The notes beneath the pieces are model-generated. The model worked only from the letters and a program-made list of their open reading frames with translations. It did no database searches and was not told the origin of the DNA. Source: Pontibacter chinhatensis (GTDB lineage: Bacteria > Bacteroidota > Bacteroidia > Cytophagales > Hymenobacteraceae). From it: 64,000 nt of DNA. A program made the translations under genes and the position numbers. Positions 7,501 to 17,597 of this stretch are shown one piece after another (position 1 is the stretch's first letter; each line of letters starts with the position of its first letter). The DNA is taken from NCBI RefSeq assembly GCF_900113285.1, contig NZ_FOOT01000001.1, positions 1,054,001-1,118,000 on the forward strand. The letters are read 5' to 3'.

Positions 7501-8853
7501 ATGCCACAATACATACTCAAAATAGAGATAAACAATGAGCTGGACGTGGTGCTGGCCTACAAGCGCGCCATGCAGCTATCTGAGCGGCTGGGGATGCAAC
7601 AGGCCAACCAAACCAAGTTTGCCACAGCGGTATCTGAAATTTGCCGCAATGTGGTGGAGTATGTGGGCAGTGGCAGCATACAGTACAGCCTTGCCGAAGT
7701 AGCAGGGCGCAGGTACCTGGAGGCATTGGTCTCAGACAGAGGTCGGGGCATAGGCAACCTAGATGATATCCTGAAACGCACAGACCTTGTATCGTACAAC
7801 AACCGTGGCACCGGCATTCTTAATTCGAGAAAGCTGGTGGACCTGTTTGAGATTGAGAGTGATTTTGAGCGGGGCACGCGCGTAAGGCTAGCTAAAAGCC
7901 TGCCCCAATCCAGCCCTGCCATCGGCCGGGAAATGCTAAAGCACTGGATACAGGAGTTTGAACACGAGGCCGTTATTTCGCCCTACGCAGAGATAAAGAG
8001 GCAGAACATGCAATTGCTGGAGGTCCTGGAGCAGCTGCGCATGCGCAACCTGGAGGCCGAGCAGCAGCTGCAGGAAATTCGCCGCCTGAACACGCAGCTG
8101 CAGCAGTCGAACCAGGAGATCAACAAGCTACTGGAGGACAGGGAGAAGCAGAACCTGAAGCTGCAGGACATCAACCAGAACCTCGATGCCTTTGCCCACA
8201 CTGTTTCCCATGACCTGCGCGCCCCGCTGCAGAACATAAACGGCATTTCCACCGCTCTGGAAGCCTGCCTAGAGGCCGGGCAACTGGAAGAGGCGGCGTA
8301 CGTTTTCCCGATGCTGCGGCAACAGACCCAAAAAATGGATCGCCTCATCACAAGTATACTTGCCTACTCGCTGGCAGGACATGGCAACCTGCCCAAAAAA
8401 GCTCTGGACCTGCAGGTGCTGCTACACCAGGTTGTCGCGTCGCTTAATGTACCCGCTACCTTCCGGATAGAAATTCAGGAGAACCTGCCGGTGCTATACA
8501 CACAGGAGATATACTTGTATCAGGTTTTCAGCAACCTGATCAGCAATGCCATCAAGTACCACGATCAACCGGAACAGGCGCTTTTGCAGATTAGCTATGA
8601 GCTGAAACCAGACTTCCTATACTTTACTGTGGAGGACAACGGGCCAGGCATCCCTGCCGAAAGACACAGGCAGCTTTTTAACATGTATGAACTGGGGCAC
8701 TCCTTCCCGCGGGAGAACAGCTCCGGGCTGGGCCTGTCGATTGTGCGCAAGCTGGTAGAGGAAAAAGGCGGTAGTATATGGTTAGACTCGTCAGGCCGTG
8801 GCAGTCGCTTTACCTTTACCTGGCCAACGTATGAACTGATACTGGAGGAATAA
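7501..8853 (+). CDS. Sensor histidine kinase with an N-terminal RsbT-like ATPase domain
   Basis: In this 450-residue protein, residues 1-135 are a third GHKL module (VSEICRNVVEYV, SDRGRGIGN, GTGILNSRKLVDLF). Residues about 160-230 form a long Gln/Glu/Leu-rich coiled coil. A HisKA domain follows with FAHTVSHDLRAPL (phospho-acceptor His237), then a classical HATPase_c domain (NLISNAIKYH, VEDNGPGIP, GLGLSIVRKLVEEKGG). There are no membrane segments, so it is cytoplasmic. The product therefore carries both an anti-sigma/RsbT-type ATPase and a two-component kinase, a plausible bridge from stressosome output to phosphotransfer. It starts 6 nt after the phosphatase gene, and its likely partner regulator lies convergently just downstream. 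Confidence 0.85.
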   Translation: MPQYILKIEINNELDVVLAYKRAMQLSERLGMQQANQTKFATAVSEICRNVVEYVGSGSIQYSLAEVAGRRYLEALVSDRGRGIGNLDDILKRTDLVSYNNRGTGILNSRKLVDLFEIESDFERGTRVRLAKSLPQSSPAIGREMLKHWIQEFEHEAVISPYAEIKRQNMQLLEVLEQLRMRNLEAEQQLQEIRRLNTQLQQSNQEINKLLEDREKQNLKLQDINQNLDAFAHTVSHDLRAPLQNINGISTALEACLEAGQLEEAAYVFPMLRQQTQKMDRLITSILAYSLAGHGNLPKKALDLQVLLHQVVASLNVPATFRIEIQENLPVLYTQEIYLYQVFSNLISNAIKYHDQPEQALLQISYELKPDFLYFTVEDNGPGIPAERHRQLFNMYELGHSFPRENSSGLGLSIVRKLVEEKGGSIWLDSSGRGSRFTFTWPTYELILEE

Positions 8854-8887
8854 AAAAGGTGCTGTTTGGACAGCACCTTTTTTATTT
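8853..8887. terminator. Bidirectional terminator
   Basis: AAAAAGGTGCTGT, a 4-nt loop and ACAGCACCTTTTT lie exactly between the kinase gene and the convergent response regulator gene. A-run and T-run flanks serve both strands. Confidence 0.85.
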
Positions 8888-9331
8888 TTTCTTCTTGAAG
8901 AACTCTCTCATAATCTCATCCACGTCATACTTGGTGAGGGCTTTGGAGAAATGTTTCTTCACCTTTGAATAAGATTTTAGGCGCTCCAAATCGTAGAAGC
9001 TGGCCGAGGAAGTAAGCATAAGTATGATAATCGGATCCACTTCCTCTTGCGCTACCTGGTGGTATTTGTCCAGAAAGGCAAACCCATCCATCACGGGCAT
9101 TTTGATATCCAGAAAAATTAGATCCGGAATCTTATACTCCCCTTCGTTCCCTGGCTGCTTCGCCTTGTTAAGATACTCCAGCGCCTCCTGCCCGTTCTTT
9201 AGAGCCAGTACCGTTTTAGCTACCTGCATCTCCCGAAGCAAACGCTCGTTCAGGTAGTTTGTGGTGTCATCATCATCTACTAACAACACCAGATCCAACG
9301 GATAATTATAAGACTTAACCAAGCTACTCAT
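8882..9331 (-). CDS. Single-domain response regulator
   Basis: This is a 149-residue CheY-like receiver without an output domain. It has the acidic cluster VDDDD near residue 20, phospho-acceptor Asp75 in LIFLDIKMPVMDG, Thr107 in LMLTSS and Lys130 in FSKAL; the usual Pro after the Lys is Ala here. The length and the long loop before the phosphorylation site (GNEGEYKIPD) match the Bacteroidota group of Rcp1-like regulators. It converges on the stressosome histidine kinase across a shared terminator, so it is the best candidate for that kinase's phosphate acceptor. Confidence 0.88.
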   Translation of the reverse strand: MSSLVKSYNYPLDLVLLVDDDDTTNYLNERLLREMQVAKTVLALKNGQEALEYLNKAKQPGNEGEYKIPDLIFLDIKMPVMDGFAFLDKYHQVAQEEVDPIIILMLTSSASFYDLERLKSYSKVKKHFSKALTKYDVDEIMREFFKKKK

Positions 9332-9662
9332 AGTGCCTTATGTCCCCTCAAAGTTTAATCTCTCTCCTGCAGCATATACTTTTGCCATGGGAGGATCTGT
9401 TTACCACCTGCGAATATCGCATTAGTGTAGTTAATATCAAAAGTGACTTCTTACTATTTTATAACATGTAAGTGCTCAGGCTCCTATATGATACAATCAC
9501 GCTCTCCCTTGTGGCACGAGGTTGGGAATTAAATTAACCAAACCTGCCACAGCAACTCTATTTCCATCAAACCGCCCCTATCCGGCATATCCTTTTAGAC
9601 AAAGTATAAGTATGAGGTGTAGGAGGCCACTGGCCCAAGATCATTAACCTAGCATTTATACT
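9332..9662. other. Intergenic region, no gene seen
   Basis: AT-rich spacer between the divergent response regulator and the small coiled-coil protein. It contains a TACTTTTG box on the plus strand at 9377-9384 (about 280 bases before the next plus gene) and AAGTATA words near 9376 and 9602. Nothing else is recognised. Confidence 0.5.
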
Positions 9663-9959
9663 ATGGATAATTACCCTTTGAAACCCGAAAACATGCGCGT
9701 GCCGGAGCACCTTACCAAGGGCGAGGTACAGAAGAGCCTTGATGAGCTGGATAATAAAATAAAGACCCTAAAAGCCCGTGTAAACGCCACCACAGCAGAC
9801 TCTAACCATACCTATCATGAGCACATTGCCGGGCTGGAGCGGAAGCGCGAGCTGATCCTGCAGAAGATGGGAGACCCCAACAACAACGAGCAGCACTGGA
9901 GCGACCTGCACAAGAACATTGGTAACCTCCACAACGATGCCGACGGCCTGATGAAATAA
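9663..9959 (+). CDS. Small charged coiled-coil protein of unknown function
   Basis: This 98-residue soluble protein has no signal peptide. Residues about 20-75 are highly charged and heptad-like (VQKSLDELDNKIKTLKARV, IAGLERKRELILQKMG). The C-terminal part is rich in His and Asn (HWSDLHKNIGNLHNDADGLMK). Small proteins of this sort are often found among stress-induced proteins, but I do not recognise the family and assign no function. It stands alone and is followed at once by a strong terminator. Confidence 0.65.
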   Translation: MDNYPLKPENMRVPEHLTKGEVQKSLDELDNKIKTLKARVNATTADSNHTYHEHIAGLERKRELILQKMGDPNNNEQHWSDLHKNIGNLHNDADGLMK

Positions 9960-9992
9960 AAAAAGCCCCTGCATTGCTGCAGGGGCTTTTTT
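9958..9992. terminator. Terminator after the coiled-coil gene and paaN
   Basis: A GCCCCTGCA / TGCAGGGGC stem with a TTGC loop, A-run before and T-run after, can serve both the plus gene ending at 9959 and the minus paaN gene ending at 10014. Confidence 0.8.
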
Positions 9993-10013
9993 GTAAATAT
10001 AAATTTATACTTT

Positions 10014-11687
10014 TTAGCCTGCCACCGGCTCACGGAAGCCTACCCAGGTAAAGCGCTTGATCACAAACTCAGGGTTGGTGAAAGAAGCGTTGCCCGCCGG
10101 GTTGCCGCCCGTCACGTGGAAATCAGAGAAGCTGGCGTTCTGGTTCACGAAGATGCCGCCCGTCAGGTTGAAGCTCACCGGCGTTCCGGCCAGGCTCATC
10201 TCATCCATGATCTTTTCCTTCACAACAGCATCCGTCGTATAGGCACCGCAGGATATGGCGCCATACTTAGAGGCCATTTCGCTCGCAATTTCTATACTTT
10301 GGTCGGTGTCCTGCGTCTTGATGATCAGGGCCACAGGGCCGAACAGTTCGCGGCTGTAGCTCTCTTTCTCAGTCGCATCCACCTCATAAATAACCGGAGT
10401 GCAGGTGCGGGCGTTGCTGAACATTGGGTTCTCGAAATCGCAGCTGCTCAGCACCTCGCGGCCTTTCACGGTGGCGGCACTCTTCACGCGCTCGGCCGTG
10501 GCCGGATTCTGAATCGCGCCCAAAATGTGCGGCCCGGCCTTCGGGTTATTTACCAGCGCGGTCACGGCGCCGGTTATTTTCTCCACCACCTGCTCGTAAG
10601 GCACCGTTTCGCCGGCAACTTTCACGCCGCTCTCCGGCACAAAGAAGTTCTGCGGGGCAGTACACATCTGCCCTGAGTATAGCGAGATAGAAAAAGCCAG
10701 GTTCTGCACCACCTTATCCAGATCCTCCACCGAATCCAGGATAATGGAGTTCACGCCTGTTTTCTCGGTAAACGTTACCTTGCCTGGCAGGCTTTCGATG
10801 TAATTGCCAAATTCGGAGCTACCGGTATAGTCAATGATTTTCACCTTCCGGTGCTCGGCCAGTTCCTTTGTGATCAGGCGGTCGTCGGCGTCCACGGCCA
10901 GCTGGCAAATGTTCGGGTTGAGACCGTTCTGCTGCAGCACCTTCTGTACTTCGGCCACCACGATGGCAATCGGTAGCACGGCTTTCGGGTGCGGCTTCAC
11001 AATCACGGGGTTACCTGTTACCAGGCTGGCGAACATGCCGGGCACCGTGTTCCAGGTCGGGAAGGTAGAGCAGCCGATGGCCAGGGCCACGCCTTTGGGT
11101 ACCGCCTTCCAGGTTTTATTCAGCTTGAGGTTATACTTGCCCATGGGCTTCTCCCACTCGGCACTCTCCGGGAAGCGGGTCTGCTCCTCGTAACCGGCGG
11201 CCACGGCCTCCAGGGCGCGGTCAGCGGCGTGCGGACCCGATGCCTGAAACGACATCATATAAGCCTGCCCGGTGGTGTGCATGGTAGCGTAGGCAATCTC
11301 GAAGAAGCGGTTGCGCATGTTCTCCAGCGCCTCAACCAGCAGGGCCGCCCGGTCCAGCGGCTTTACTTTCCGCCACTGGTGGAAGGCCTCTTCAGCCCGG
11401 CTCACCAGTGCCTCCGGTTCAAAATACGGATACTTTATGCCCAGTGGCTGCTGCTCATACGGCGACTCCTCCTGCCCTACCCAAGCCTGTTCGCCTTCCT
11501 GCAGCAGCTCGGTAAATTTATTGTTCAGTGTGCTTTTATACTTTTCGCGGCCTTCCTTGTCGGCGGTCTCGCCATACACCTCCGGGGATGGGTTTTCCGG
11601 GTAATGGGCAAAGAAGGTGCGCTGGTGCAAAGCCTGCACAGCCTTTTGTAATGTTTCGCGGTGTTTGTCAGCTAATTCCAGATTCAT
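10014..11687 (-). CDS. paaN: PaaN-type aldehyde dehydrogenase of phenylacetate degradation
   Basis: This 557-residue protein is an aldehyde dehydrogenase-fold enzyme of the PaaN family. It shows the PaaN-specific N-terminal extension (about 1-100), the segment MHTTGQAYMMSFQASGPHA, the NAD-site segment VPKGVALAIGCSTFPTWNTV, and the putative nucleophile Cys342 in YSGQMCTAPQNFF. PaaN is thought to oxidise the ring-opened aldehyde intermediate of the phenylacetyl-CoA pathway in organisms lacking the PaaZ fusion. It stands alone here; the other possible paa genes in the window (hydratase and TetR regulator) lie at the far right end. I see no PaaR-type operator in the 150 bases before it. Confidence 0.85.
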   Translation of the reverse strand: MNLELADKHRETLQKAVQALHQRTFFAHYPENPSPEVYGETADKEGREKYKSTLNNKFTELLQEGEQAWVGQEESPYEQQPLGIKYPYFEPEALVSRAEEAFHQWRKVKPLDRAALLVEALENMRNRFFEIAYATMHTTGQAYMMSFQASGPHAADRALEAVAAGYEEQTRFPESAEWEKPMGKYNLKLNKTWKAVPKGVALAIGCSTFPTWNTVPGMFASLVTGNPVIVKPHPKAVLPIAIVVAEVQKVLQQNGLNPNICQLAVDADDRLITKELAEHRKVKIIDYTGSSEFGNYIESLPGKVTFTEKTGVNSIILDSVEDLDKVVQNLAFSISLYSGQMCTAPQNFFVPESGVKVAGETVPYEQVVEKITGAVTALVNNPKAGPHILGAIQNPATAERVKSAATVKGREVLSSCDFENPMFSNARTCTPVIYEVDATEKESYSRELFGPVALIIKTQDTDQSIEIASEMASKYGAISCGAYTTDAVVKEKIMDEMSLAGTPVSFNLTGGIFVNQNASFSDFHVTGGNPAGNASFTNPEFVIKRFTWVGFREPVAG

Positions 11688-11809
11688 AGTTATTTTTTAA
11701 TATTTAATAGCAAAATAGAAACATTTATTTGTAAATATCAGTTGAAGGAAATATACATAATTTATTTGTAAGACAAGGCTGCATCAGATTTTTTTGTCGT
11801 GGAAGTTTG

Positions 11810-11817
11810 TACTTTTG
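11810..11817 (+). promoter_or_regulatory. Bacteroidota -7 box before the subtilase gene
   Basis: TACTTTTG fits TAnnTTTG and lies 65 bases before the ATG at 11882. A TTTG at 11793-11796 is closer than the usual -33 spacing, so only the -7 element is well supported. Confidence 0.45.
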
Positions 11818-11881
11818 CAATACCCTTCCATGATATTCTACATATTCGGAACCAGGTATTAACAGGACTTTTATCGAGCAG

Positions 11882-14800
11882 ATGTTTACCCTTATCCCGC
11901 TGCCCAGGCGCAGCTTTGTTTTTGCAGTCCTTCTGCTGCTCTACGTACCTTTGCTGTACGCACAGCGCCCTGCTTTGGACTTTGGAGCTAAAACCATCCC
12001 AGGCAGAGTCGTCTATAAACTCAAGCCACAACAGTCCGCCCAACTGCGCAAACCAACCGGGGACGGCATGGCCAATGCCCTGCGGCAAATAGGGGCACGC
12101 GACGTCGTGCAGAAGTTTCCGGAAGTAGCGGCCCGGCAAACCCTTTCCAACGCCCGCAAAGCAGCCCCAGCCGTAGACCTCTCGCTCCTATACGAATTAC
12201 AGTATGGTTCCGGCCATACGTTTGAGGAGGTGCAGGCCGCTTTGATAGCCACCGGACAGGTAGAATACGTGGAACCGCTCTACATCCGGGAGCCTTTCCA
12301 CCAGCCCAATGACCCTGCCTCCGACTCGACCAAGACCACACAGTATTACCTCAAAAAGATACAAGCCTACGCTGGCTGGGCCGTCGAGCAAGCCGATACC
12401 ACCATCGTCATCGGCATCCTGGACACTGGTTTCCGTCTTTCCCACCACGACCTGAAGACCAAGGTAAAGTATAACTACGACGATCCGGTGGATGGGATTG
12501 ACAACGATGGCGACGGTCTGATTGACAACTTCAGCGGCTGGGATTTTGCCGACGGCGACAACGACGTGTCGGACGATACTGCCTGGAAGGGTCACGGCAC
12601 GGCCGTGGCGGGAGTGGCAGCCGGAGCCACCAACAACGGCATCGGCATTGCCGGTACCGGGTACAATGCCCTGTTTTTGCCCCTGAAGGTGTTCTCTTCC
12701 TATCCTGGCGGAGGATTTGGCGGATATGAGGCCATTGTCTACGCCGTTAACAAAGGATGTAAGGTTATTAACCTGTCCTGGGGCGGAACTGGCTTCTCTA
12801 AGTATGAACAGGATATCATTAATTACGCTGTACTGGAGAAAGACGTGGTGGTGATTGCCTCAGGCGGCAACACCAACGCCTTCGTGGACATTTACCCTGC
12901 CGCTTATGATAACGTTATCTCGGTAGGCGGCTCCAACAACCAGGATGTTAAGTATAAAGACCATACCTACAACTATAACATCGACCTGATTTCTCCGGGC
13001 ATCAACATTTACAGCACCTCGCAGTCCGGTGATGAGCGGTATGGCAACGTGGGCGGTACCTCGTTTGCTGCCCCTACGGTAGCCGGTGGCGCAGCCCTTG
13101 TCCGCGCCCGCTTCCCCGAACTTAACGCCCGCCAGGTAGCCGAACGCCTCCGGGCCAGCACCGACAGCATCTACCACCTGGACGGCAACCGCCCTTACCT
13201 GGAGATGCTGGGCACCGGCCGCTTTAACCTGAAAAGGGCACTGAAGCTGGAAAACCCGAAGTCGGTGCGTTGCGTGTCCTTCTCCCCTTCGCCCAAGCAA
13301 AGCCTGGTGGCAGGGAACGAGGTAACCATTGATGCCAGCTTCTTAAACTTCCTGGCGCCGGTGCAGGGGCTGCAGGTAGAACTCACTTCTCTATCTCCGC
13401 ACGTGCTGGTAACCCGCGGGCAGACCACCTTGGGAAGTATGGGCACCATGGGCACCGCCTCTACCAACGAGCCTTTTGTCATCAAAATCAGCGAACGCTC
13501 CCCAGCCAACCTGAAAGTATACCTGCGCCTGGGCTTTACCGACGGGGAGTATACCGACTTTCAACACTTTGCTATCGTTATTAACCATAACTTCGCTACC
13601 CTGACGGCCAACAACCTGCACCTGAGCCTCAACAGCGAGGGCAACATCGGCTACAACGGCCTGAACATGAGCCAAGGCGTTGGAGTAAAGTATAAAGGCA
13701 GTGCTTCTTTGCTTTTTGAGGGCGGGCTTATACTTTCTGCCGACAGCGGCAAGGTAGCCGATAACGTGCATAACTCCTCCTGGCAGAATAACCGGGGCTT
13801 TAAGCCGAGTATGCTTACCCGGGCCTACTACAACACCAGCATGGCCAACCAGGAGCTGCGGGGTATTATGCAGACCGACGTGAGCGGGCACCCGGAGGTA
13901 GAGGTAAAAACAGTGGCCTACGCTTGGTCTGAGTCGCCTTACCAGGACTTCGTGATAATGGAGTATAAGCTTACCAACCGCTCTTCCGAAACTATTCCCT
14001 ACCTGCACGCGGGCCTCTTTGCAGATTGGGACATTGGCAACTACACCGAAAACAAGGCTGGCTGGGACGAAGACCTGCAACTCGGGTATGCCTACCATGC
14101 CTACGCCGACTTGCCTTATACCGGGCTGACACTGCTGACGCCGGAGACGCTCCCTATTTACCATGCCATTGACAACATCGGCAGCAACGACTCTACCGTA
14201 ACCGTGGACGACGGTTTCTCCAATGCAGAAAAGTATAAAGTAATCTCCAAAGGAGTGAGCCGCACGAAAGCCGGAGGGAAGAACGGCAACAGCATCTCGC
14301 ACCTCCTGGGCGCCACCGCCATCGACCTTGCCCCGGGCCAAACTAAAACGCTGGCCATTGCCATACTTGCCGGTGATGATTTGGAGGCTTTGAAGGAGCA
14401 CGCCAGAACAGCACAACTGAAGTATAGGGGTATCAAATCGGGGCCGGAGCCGGTACCGATGGCCTTTCAGGCTTGTGTAGCAGATGCCGTGGTGATTGCC
14501 CCGCAAGGCGGAAGCTCCTTTAACTTCTATACTGATGCAACTGCCTCGGTCCTGCTTGGCACGGGCCCTACTTATACTTTAACAGAGGCGCTTGAGAACA
14601 GCACTATCTACGTGGCGAATGCAGACTCCATTTACCTGAGCGATCTGGTGCCAATGGACGTGCAGATACTGTCGGCTTCTGAAGCTGGCTTTAAACCGGG
14701 AAACAACTTTGCACAGGTAAGCAAGGGGGTTCAGTTTCAGGACAACAGCCTGCATGCCACCAGCTGGCTCTGGGATTTTGGGGATGGAAGTCAGTCGACT

Positions 14801-15175
14801 GAACAACACCCGCTGCACCAGTACAAAAAGCCGGGCACGTACACCATATCGCTCACGGTCACGAATGTGCTGGAATGCACCCGCAGCACCTACCAACGGG
14901 TGCTGGATGTGTACGCCACAAGTCCGGCCTTATACCCTAACCCAGCCTCGGGCAGCATCAACCTGAGCCTGACTGCCCCGCTTACGGAGTTGCAAAACTC
15001 TCAGCCACAGCTCCGGCTCACAGATATGACCGGCAAAAGTATAGCGGCTACCCCCATATCTGTAGTGGGTACGCAACTTCAGTACGATCTGAGCCAGCTG
15101 AATGCAGGCCTGTACATCGCGCACATCACCTATCAGGGAGAGACTTTTGTGGAGAAGGTGCTGGTGAGGAAATAA
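11882..15175 (+). CDS. T9SS-exported subtilisin-family (S8) serine protease with PKD domain
   Basis: This 1,097-residue protein has a signal peptide (about 1-26) and a propeptide region to about residue 150. The subtilase domain has the triad Asp181 (GILDTGF), His238 (GHGTAVAGV) and Ser394 (GGTSFAAP). A DNDGDGLIDN stretch after the Asp looks like a calcium loop. A long beta-rich region follows (about 450-930), then a PKD domain (WLWDFGDGS, HQYKKPGTYTISLTV), and finally a type A T9SS sorting domain (LYPNPASGSINL ... GLYIAHITYQG ... KVLVRK). It should be secreted across the outer membrane and anchored or released by the T9SS sortase. It is a single-gene unit with its own terminator. Confidence 0.92.
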   Translation: MFTLIPLPRRSFVFAVLLLLYVPLLYAQRPALDFGAKTIPGRVVYKLKPQQSAQLRKPTGDGMANALRQIGARDVVQKFPEVAARQTLSNARKAAPAVDLSLLYELQYGSGHTFEEVQAALIATGQVEYVEPLYIREPFHQPNDPASDSTKTTQYYLKKIQAYAGWAVEQADTTIVIGILDTGFRLSHHDLKTKVKYNYDDPVDGIDNDGDGLIDNFSGWDFADGDNDVSDDTAWKGHGTAVAGVAAGATNNGIGIAGTGYNALFLPLKVFSSYPGGGFGGYEAIVYAVNKGCKVINLSWGGTGFSKYEQDIINYAVLEKDVVVIASGGNTNAFVDIYPAAYDNVISVGGSNNQDVKYKDHTYNYNIDLISPGINIYSTSQSGDERYGNVGGTSFAAPTVAGGAALVRARFPELNARQVAERLRASTDSIYHLDGNRPYLEMLGTGRFNLKRALKLENPKSVRCVSFSPSPKQSLVAGNEVTIDASFLNFLAPVQGLQVELTSLSPHVLVTRGQTTLGSMGTMGTASTNEPFVIKISERSPANLKVYLRLGFTDGEYTDFQHFAIVINHNFATLTANNLHLSLNSEGNIGYNGLNMSQGVGVKYKGSASLLFEGGLILSADSGKVADNVHNSSWQNNRGFKPSMLTRAYYNTSMANQELRGIMQTDVSGHPEVEVKTVAYAWSESPYQDFVIMEYKLTNRSSETIPYLHAGLFADWDIGNYTENKAGWDEDLQLGYAYHAYADLPYTGLTLLTPETLPIYHAIDNIGSNDSTVTVDDGFSNAEKYKVISKGVSRTKAGGKNGNSISHLLGATAIDLAPGQTKTLAIAILAGDDLEALKEHARTAQLKYRGIKSGPEPVPMAFQACVADAVVIAPQGGSSFNFYTDATASVLLGTGPTYTLTEALENSTIYVANADSIYLSDLVPMDVQILSASEAGFKPGNNFAQVSKGVQFQDNSLHATSWLWDFGDGSQSTEQHPLHQYKKPGTYTISLTVTNVLECTRSTYQRVLDVYATSPALYPNPASGSINLSLTAPLTELQNSQPQLRLTDMTGKSIAATPISVVGTQLQYDLSQLNAGLYIAHITYQGETFVEKVLVRK

Positions 15176-15225
15176 TGGCTTGGCCTATACTTCAAAGTAT
15201 AAATTAAGCCGAAGCCATAGATAAC

Positions 15226-15255
15226 AAAAAGGCCCCGCTGTGGCGGGGCCTTTTT
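15226..15255. terminator. Bidirectional terminator between the subtilase and aconitase genes
   Basis: AAAAAGGCCCCGC, a TGTG loop and GCGGGGCCTTTTT lie between the two convergent genes. Confidence 0.88.
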
Positions 15256-15278
15256 GTTTATACTTAGCAACGTTGCAA

Positions 15279-17552
15279 TTAAGCGTTTTGCTTCTGCTGC
15301 TGGCTGATCAGGTTGAGGGCAGAACCTGCCTTGAACCACGCGATCTGGCCTTCGTTATACGTATGGTTTACCTGGATTACATCCTGGCTGCCATCTTTGT
15401 GGTGCAGAACCACTTTAAGCGGCTGTCCTGGTGTGAAGTTCTCCAGTCCGATGATGTCGATGGAGTCGTTCTCCTCGATCAGATCATAATCCGACTTGTT
15501 GGCAAACGTAAGCGCCAGCATACCTTGCTTCTTCAGGTTGGTTTCGTGGATACGGGCAAATGACTTCACCAGCACGGCACGAACACCCAGGTGGCGTGGC
15601 TCCATGGCCGCATGCTCACGGGAAGATCCCTCACCGTAGTTCTCGTCACCAACCACTACAGTACCGATACCGGCAGCTTTGTACGTACGGGCTGTAGCAG
15701 GCACCGTGTCATAACCACGGGTCATGTCGTTGTACACGCTGTTAGCCTCACCATTGAACGCGTTGATGGCACCGATAAGCATGTTGTTGGAGATGTTGTC
15801 CAGGTGGCCACGGTACTTCAACCACGGACCTGCCATCGAGATGTGATCGGTCGTACACTTACCCTGCGCTTTGATAAGCAGTTTCAGGCCTTTCAGGTCT
15901 GTGCCTTCCCATGGCTTAAAGCCCTCGAGCAGCTGCAGACGGTCAGAAGCCGGATCAACCACTACCTGTACTTTGCTTCCATCCTCAGCAGGAGCCACAT
16001 AACCGGCATCCTCCACGGCAAAGCCTTGGGTTGGCAGCTCGATACCTCTTGGCTCGTCCAGTTTCACCTGCTGGCCATCCTTGTTTGTCAGGGTGTCTGT
16101 CAGCGGGTTAAACGTCAGGTCGCCGGCAATAGCGAAAGCCGTTACGATCTCAGGAGAGGCCACGAATGCGTGCGTGTTCGGGTTACCGTCGTTACGCTTG
16201 GCAAAGTTACGGTTAAAGGAAGTGATGATAGAGTTCTTACGGGTTGGGTCGTCGGTATGACGTGCCCACTGGCCGATGCACGGACCGCAGGCGTTTGCCA
16301 GTACCACACCGCCCATCTGCGCGAACGTGTCGAGCAGACCATCGCGGGCTGTAGTGTAACGCACCATCTCAGAACCCGGCGTAATAGTGAACTCAGCCTG
16401 GGCAACCAGGTTTTTAGTTATCGCCTGCTCTGCCACAGAGGCGGCACGCGTCAGGTCTTCGTAAGAAGAGTTAGTACAAGAACCAATCAGACCTACCTCC
16501 AGTTTAGCTGGCCAGCCGTGCTCTTTCACCACAGCGGCGAACTGAGAGATTGGCCAGGCAGCGTCCGGCGTGAAAGGGCCGTTTACGTGCGGCTCCAGCG
16601 TAGAAAGGTCGATTTCGATCAGCTGATCGTAGAAGGCAGCAGGGTCAGCGTATACTTCGTCGTCAGCGCGCAGGTGCTGGGCTACTTCGTCAGCCATCTG
16701 CACGATCTCCTCACGGTCTGTAGCGTTCAGGTAAGCGCGCATGCTGTTGTCGTAGGCAAACACAGAAGTAGTAGCCCCGATCTCGGCACCCATGTTACAG
16801 ATAGTGCCTTTGCCTGTACAAGACATAGACTCAGCGCCTTCGCCGAAGTACTCCACGATAGCACCTGTTCCGCCTTTTACAGTCAGAATTCCGGCCACTT
16901 TCAGGATCACGTCTTTCGGAGAAGTCCAGCCGTTCATTTTACCGGTCAGCTTCACACCGATGATTTTCGGGAACTTCAGCTCCCAAGGCATTCCGGCCAT
17001 CACGTCCACGGCATCAGCACCACCCACACCAATGGCGATCATACCCAGACCACCCGCGTTAGGCGTGTGCGAGTCGGTACCGATCATCATACCGCCCGGG
17101 AAGGCATAGTTCTCCAGCACTACCTGGTGGATGATACCAGCACCCGGCTTCCAGAAACCGATGCCATACTTGTTGGAAACAGAAGCAAGGAAGTCATAAA
17201 CTTCTTTGTTCTCTGAGTAAGCGTCCTGCAAGTCAGAATCAGCACCCACGCGGGCCTGAATCAGGTGGTCGCAATGCACGGTAGAAGGCACGGCCACGGT
17301 TGGCTTACCAGCCTGCATGAACTGAAGCAAGGCCATTTGCGCTGTAGCATCCTGCATGGCCACCCTGTCCGGAGCGAAATCTACGTAAGACTTTCCGCGC
17401 TCAAAAGCCTGCTGTGCTGTACCATCGAAAAGGTGAGCGTACAGGATCTTCTCTGTCAGGGTAAGCGGACGCCCAACTGCCTGGCGGGCAGCAGCAATTC
17501 GCTCATCCATGCCGGCATACACTGCCTTGATCATTCCTAAATCAAATGCCAT
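15279..17552 (-). CDS. Aconitate hydratase
   Basis: This 757-residue enzyme interconverts citrate and isocitrate in the TCA cycle. The length and sequence fit the mitochondrial-type aconitase used by Bacteroidota. The iron-sulfur cluster ligands are in [11 protein letters not shown] and in [10 protein letters not shown], and the substrate-binding swivel domain carries [14 protein letters not shown]. The N-terminal region ([23 protein letters not shown]) is also typical. It is a single-gene unit with a TACATTTG box upstream. Only one AAGTATA word lies inside its 2.3 kb (near 16650), fewer than in neighbouring genes. Confidence 0.95.
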   Translation of the reverse strand: MAFDLGMIKAVYAGMDERIAAARQAVGRPLTLTEKILYAHLFDGTAQQAFERGKSYVDFAPDRVAMQDATAQMALLQFMQAGKPTVAVPSTVHCDHLIQARVGADSDLQDAYSENKEVYDFLASVSNKYGIGFWKPGAGIIHQVVLENYAFPGGMMIGTDSHTPNAGGLGMIAIGVGGADAVDVMAGMPWELKFPKIIGVKLTGKMNGWTSPKDVILKVAGILTVKGGTGAIVEYFGEGAESMSCTGKGTICNMGAEIGATTSVFAYDNSMRAYLNATDREEIVQMADEVAQHLRADDEVYADPAAFYDQLIEIDLSTLEPHVNGPFTPDAAWPISQFAAVVKEHGWPAKLEVGLIGSCTNSSYEDLTRAASVAEQAITKNLVAQAEFTITPGSEMVRYTTARDGLLDTFAQMGGVVLANACGPCIGQWARHTDDPTRKNSIITSFNRNFAKRNDGNPNTHAFVASPEIVTAFAIAGDLTFNPLTDTLTNKDGQQVKLDEPRGIELPTQGFAVEDAGYVAPAEDGSKVQVVVDPASDRLQLLEGFKPWEGTDLKGLKLLIKAQGKCTTDHISMAGPWLKYRGHLDNISNNMLIGAINAFNGEANSVYNDMTRGYDTVPATARTYKAAGIGTVVVGDENYGEGSSREHAAMEPRHLGVRAVLVKSFARIHETNLKKQGMLALTFANKSDYDLIEENDSIDIIGLENFTPGQPLKVVLHHKDGSQDVIQVNHTYNEGQIAWFKAGSALNLISQQQKQNA

Positions 17553-17597
17553 AGTTTTGCTATTGTTAATGTTTTATACTCTTTTTTATGAGGTTCA

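Noticed and set aside
13391-14506. Open frame of 371 codons antisense to the subtilase gene
   Set aside because: The sense strand carries a complete subtilase with triad, PKD and T9SS domains. The antisense product is rich in Val/Gly/Arg/His, as expected for a shadow frame.
15591-17216. Open frame of 541 codons on the plus strand across aconitase
   Set aside because: It lies antisense to a clear aconitase gene, its translation has no recognisable motif, and its composition is what codon bias on the other strand produces.
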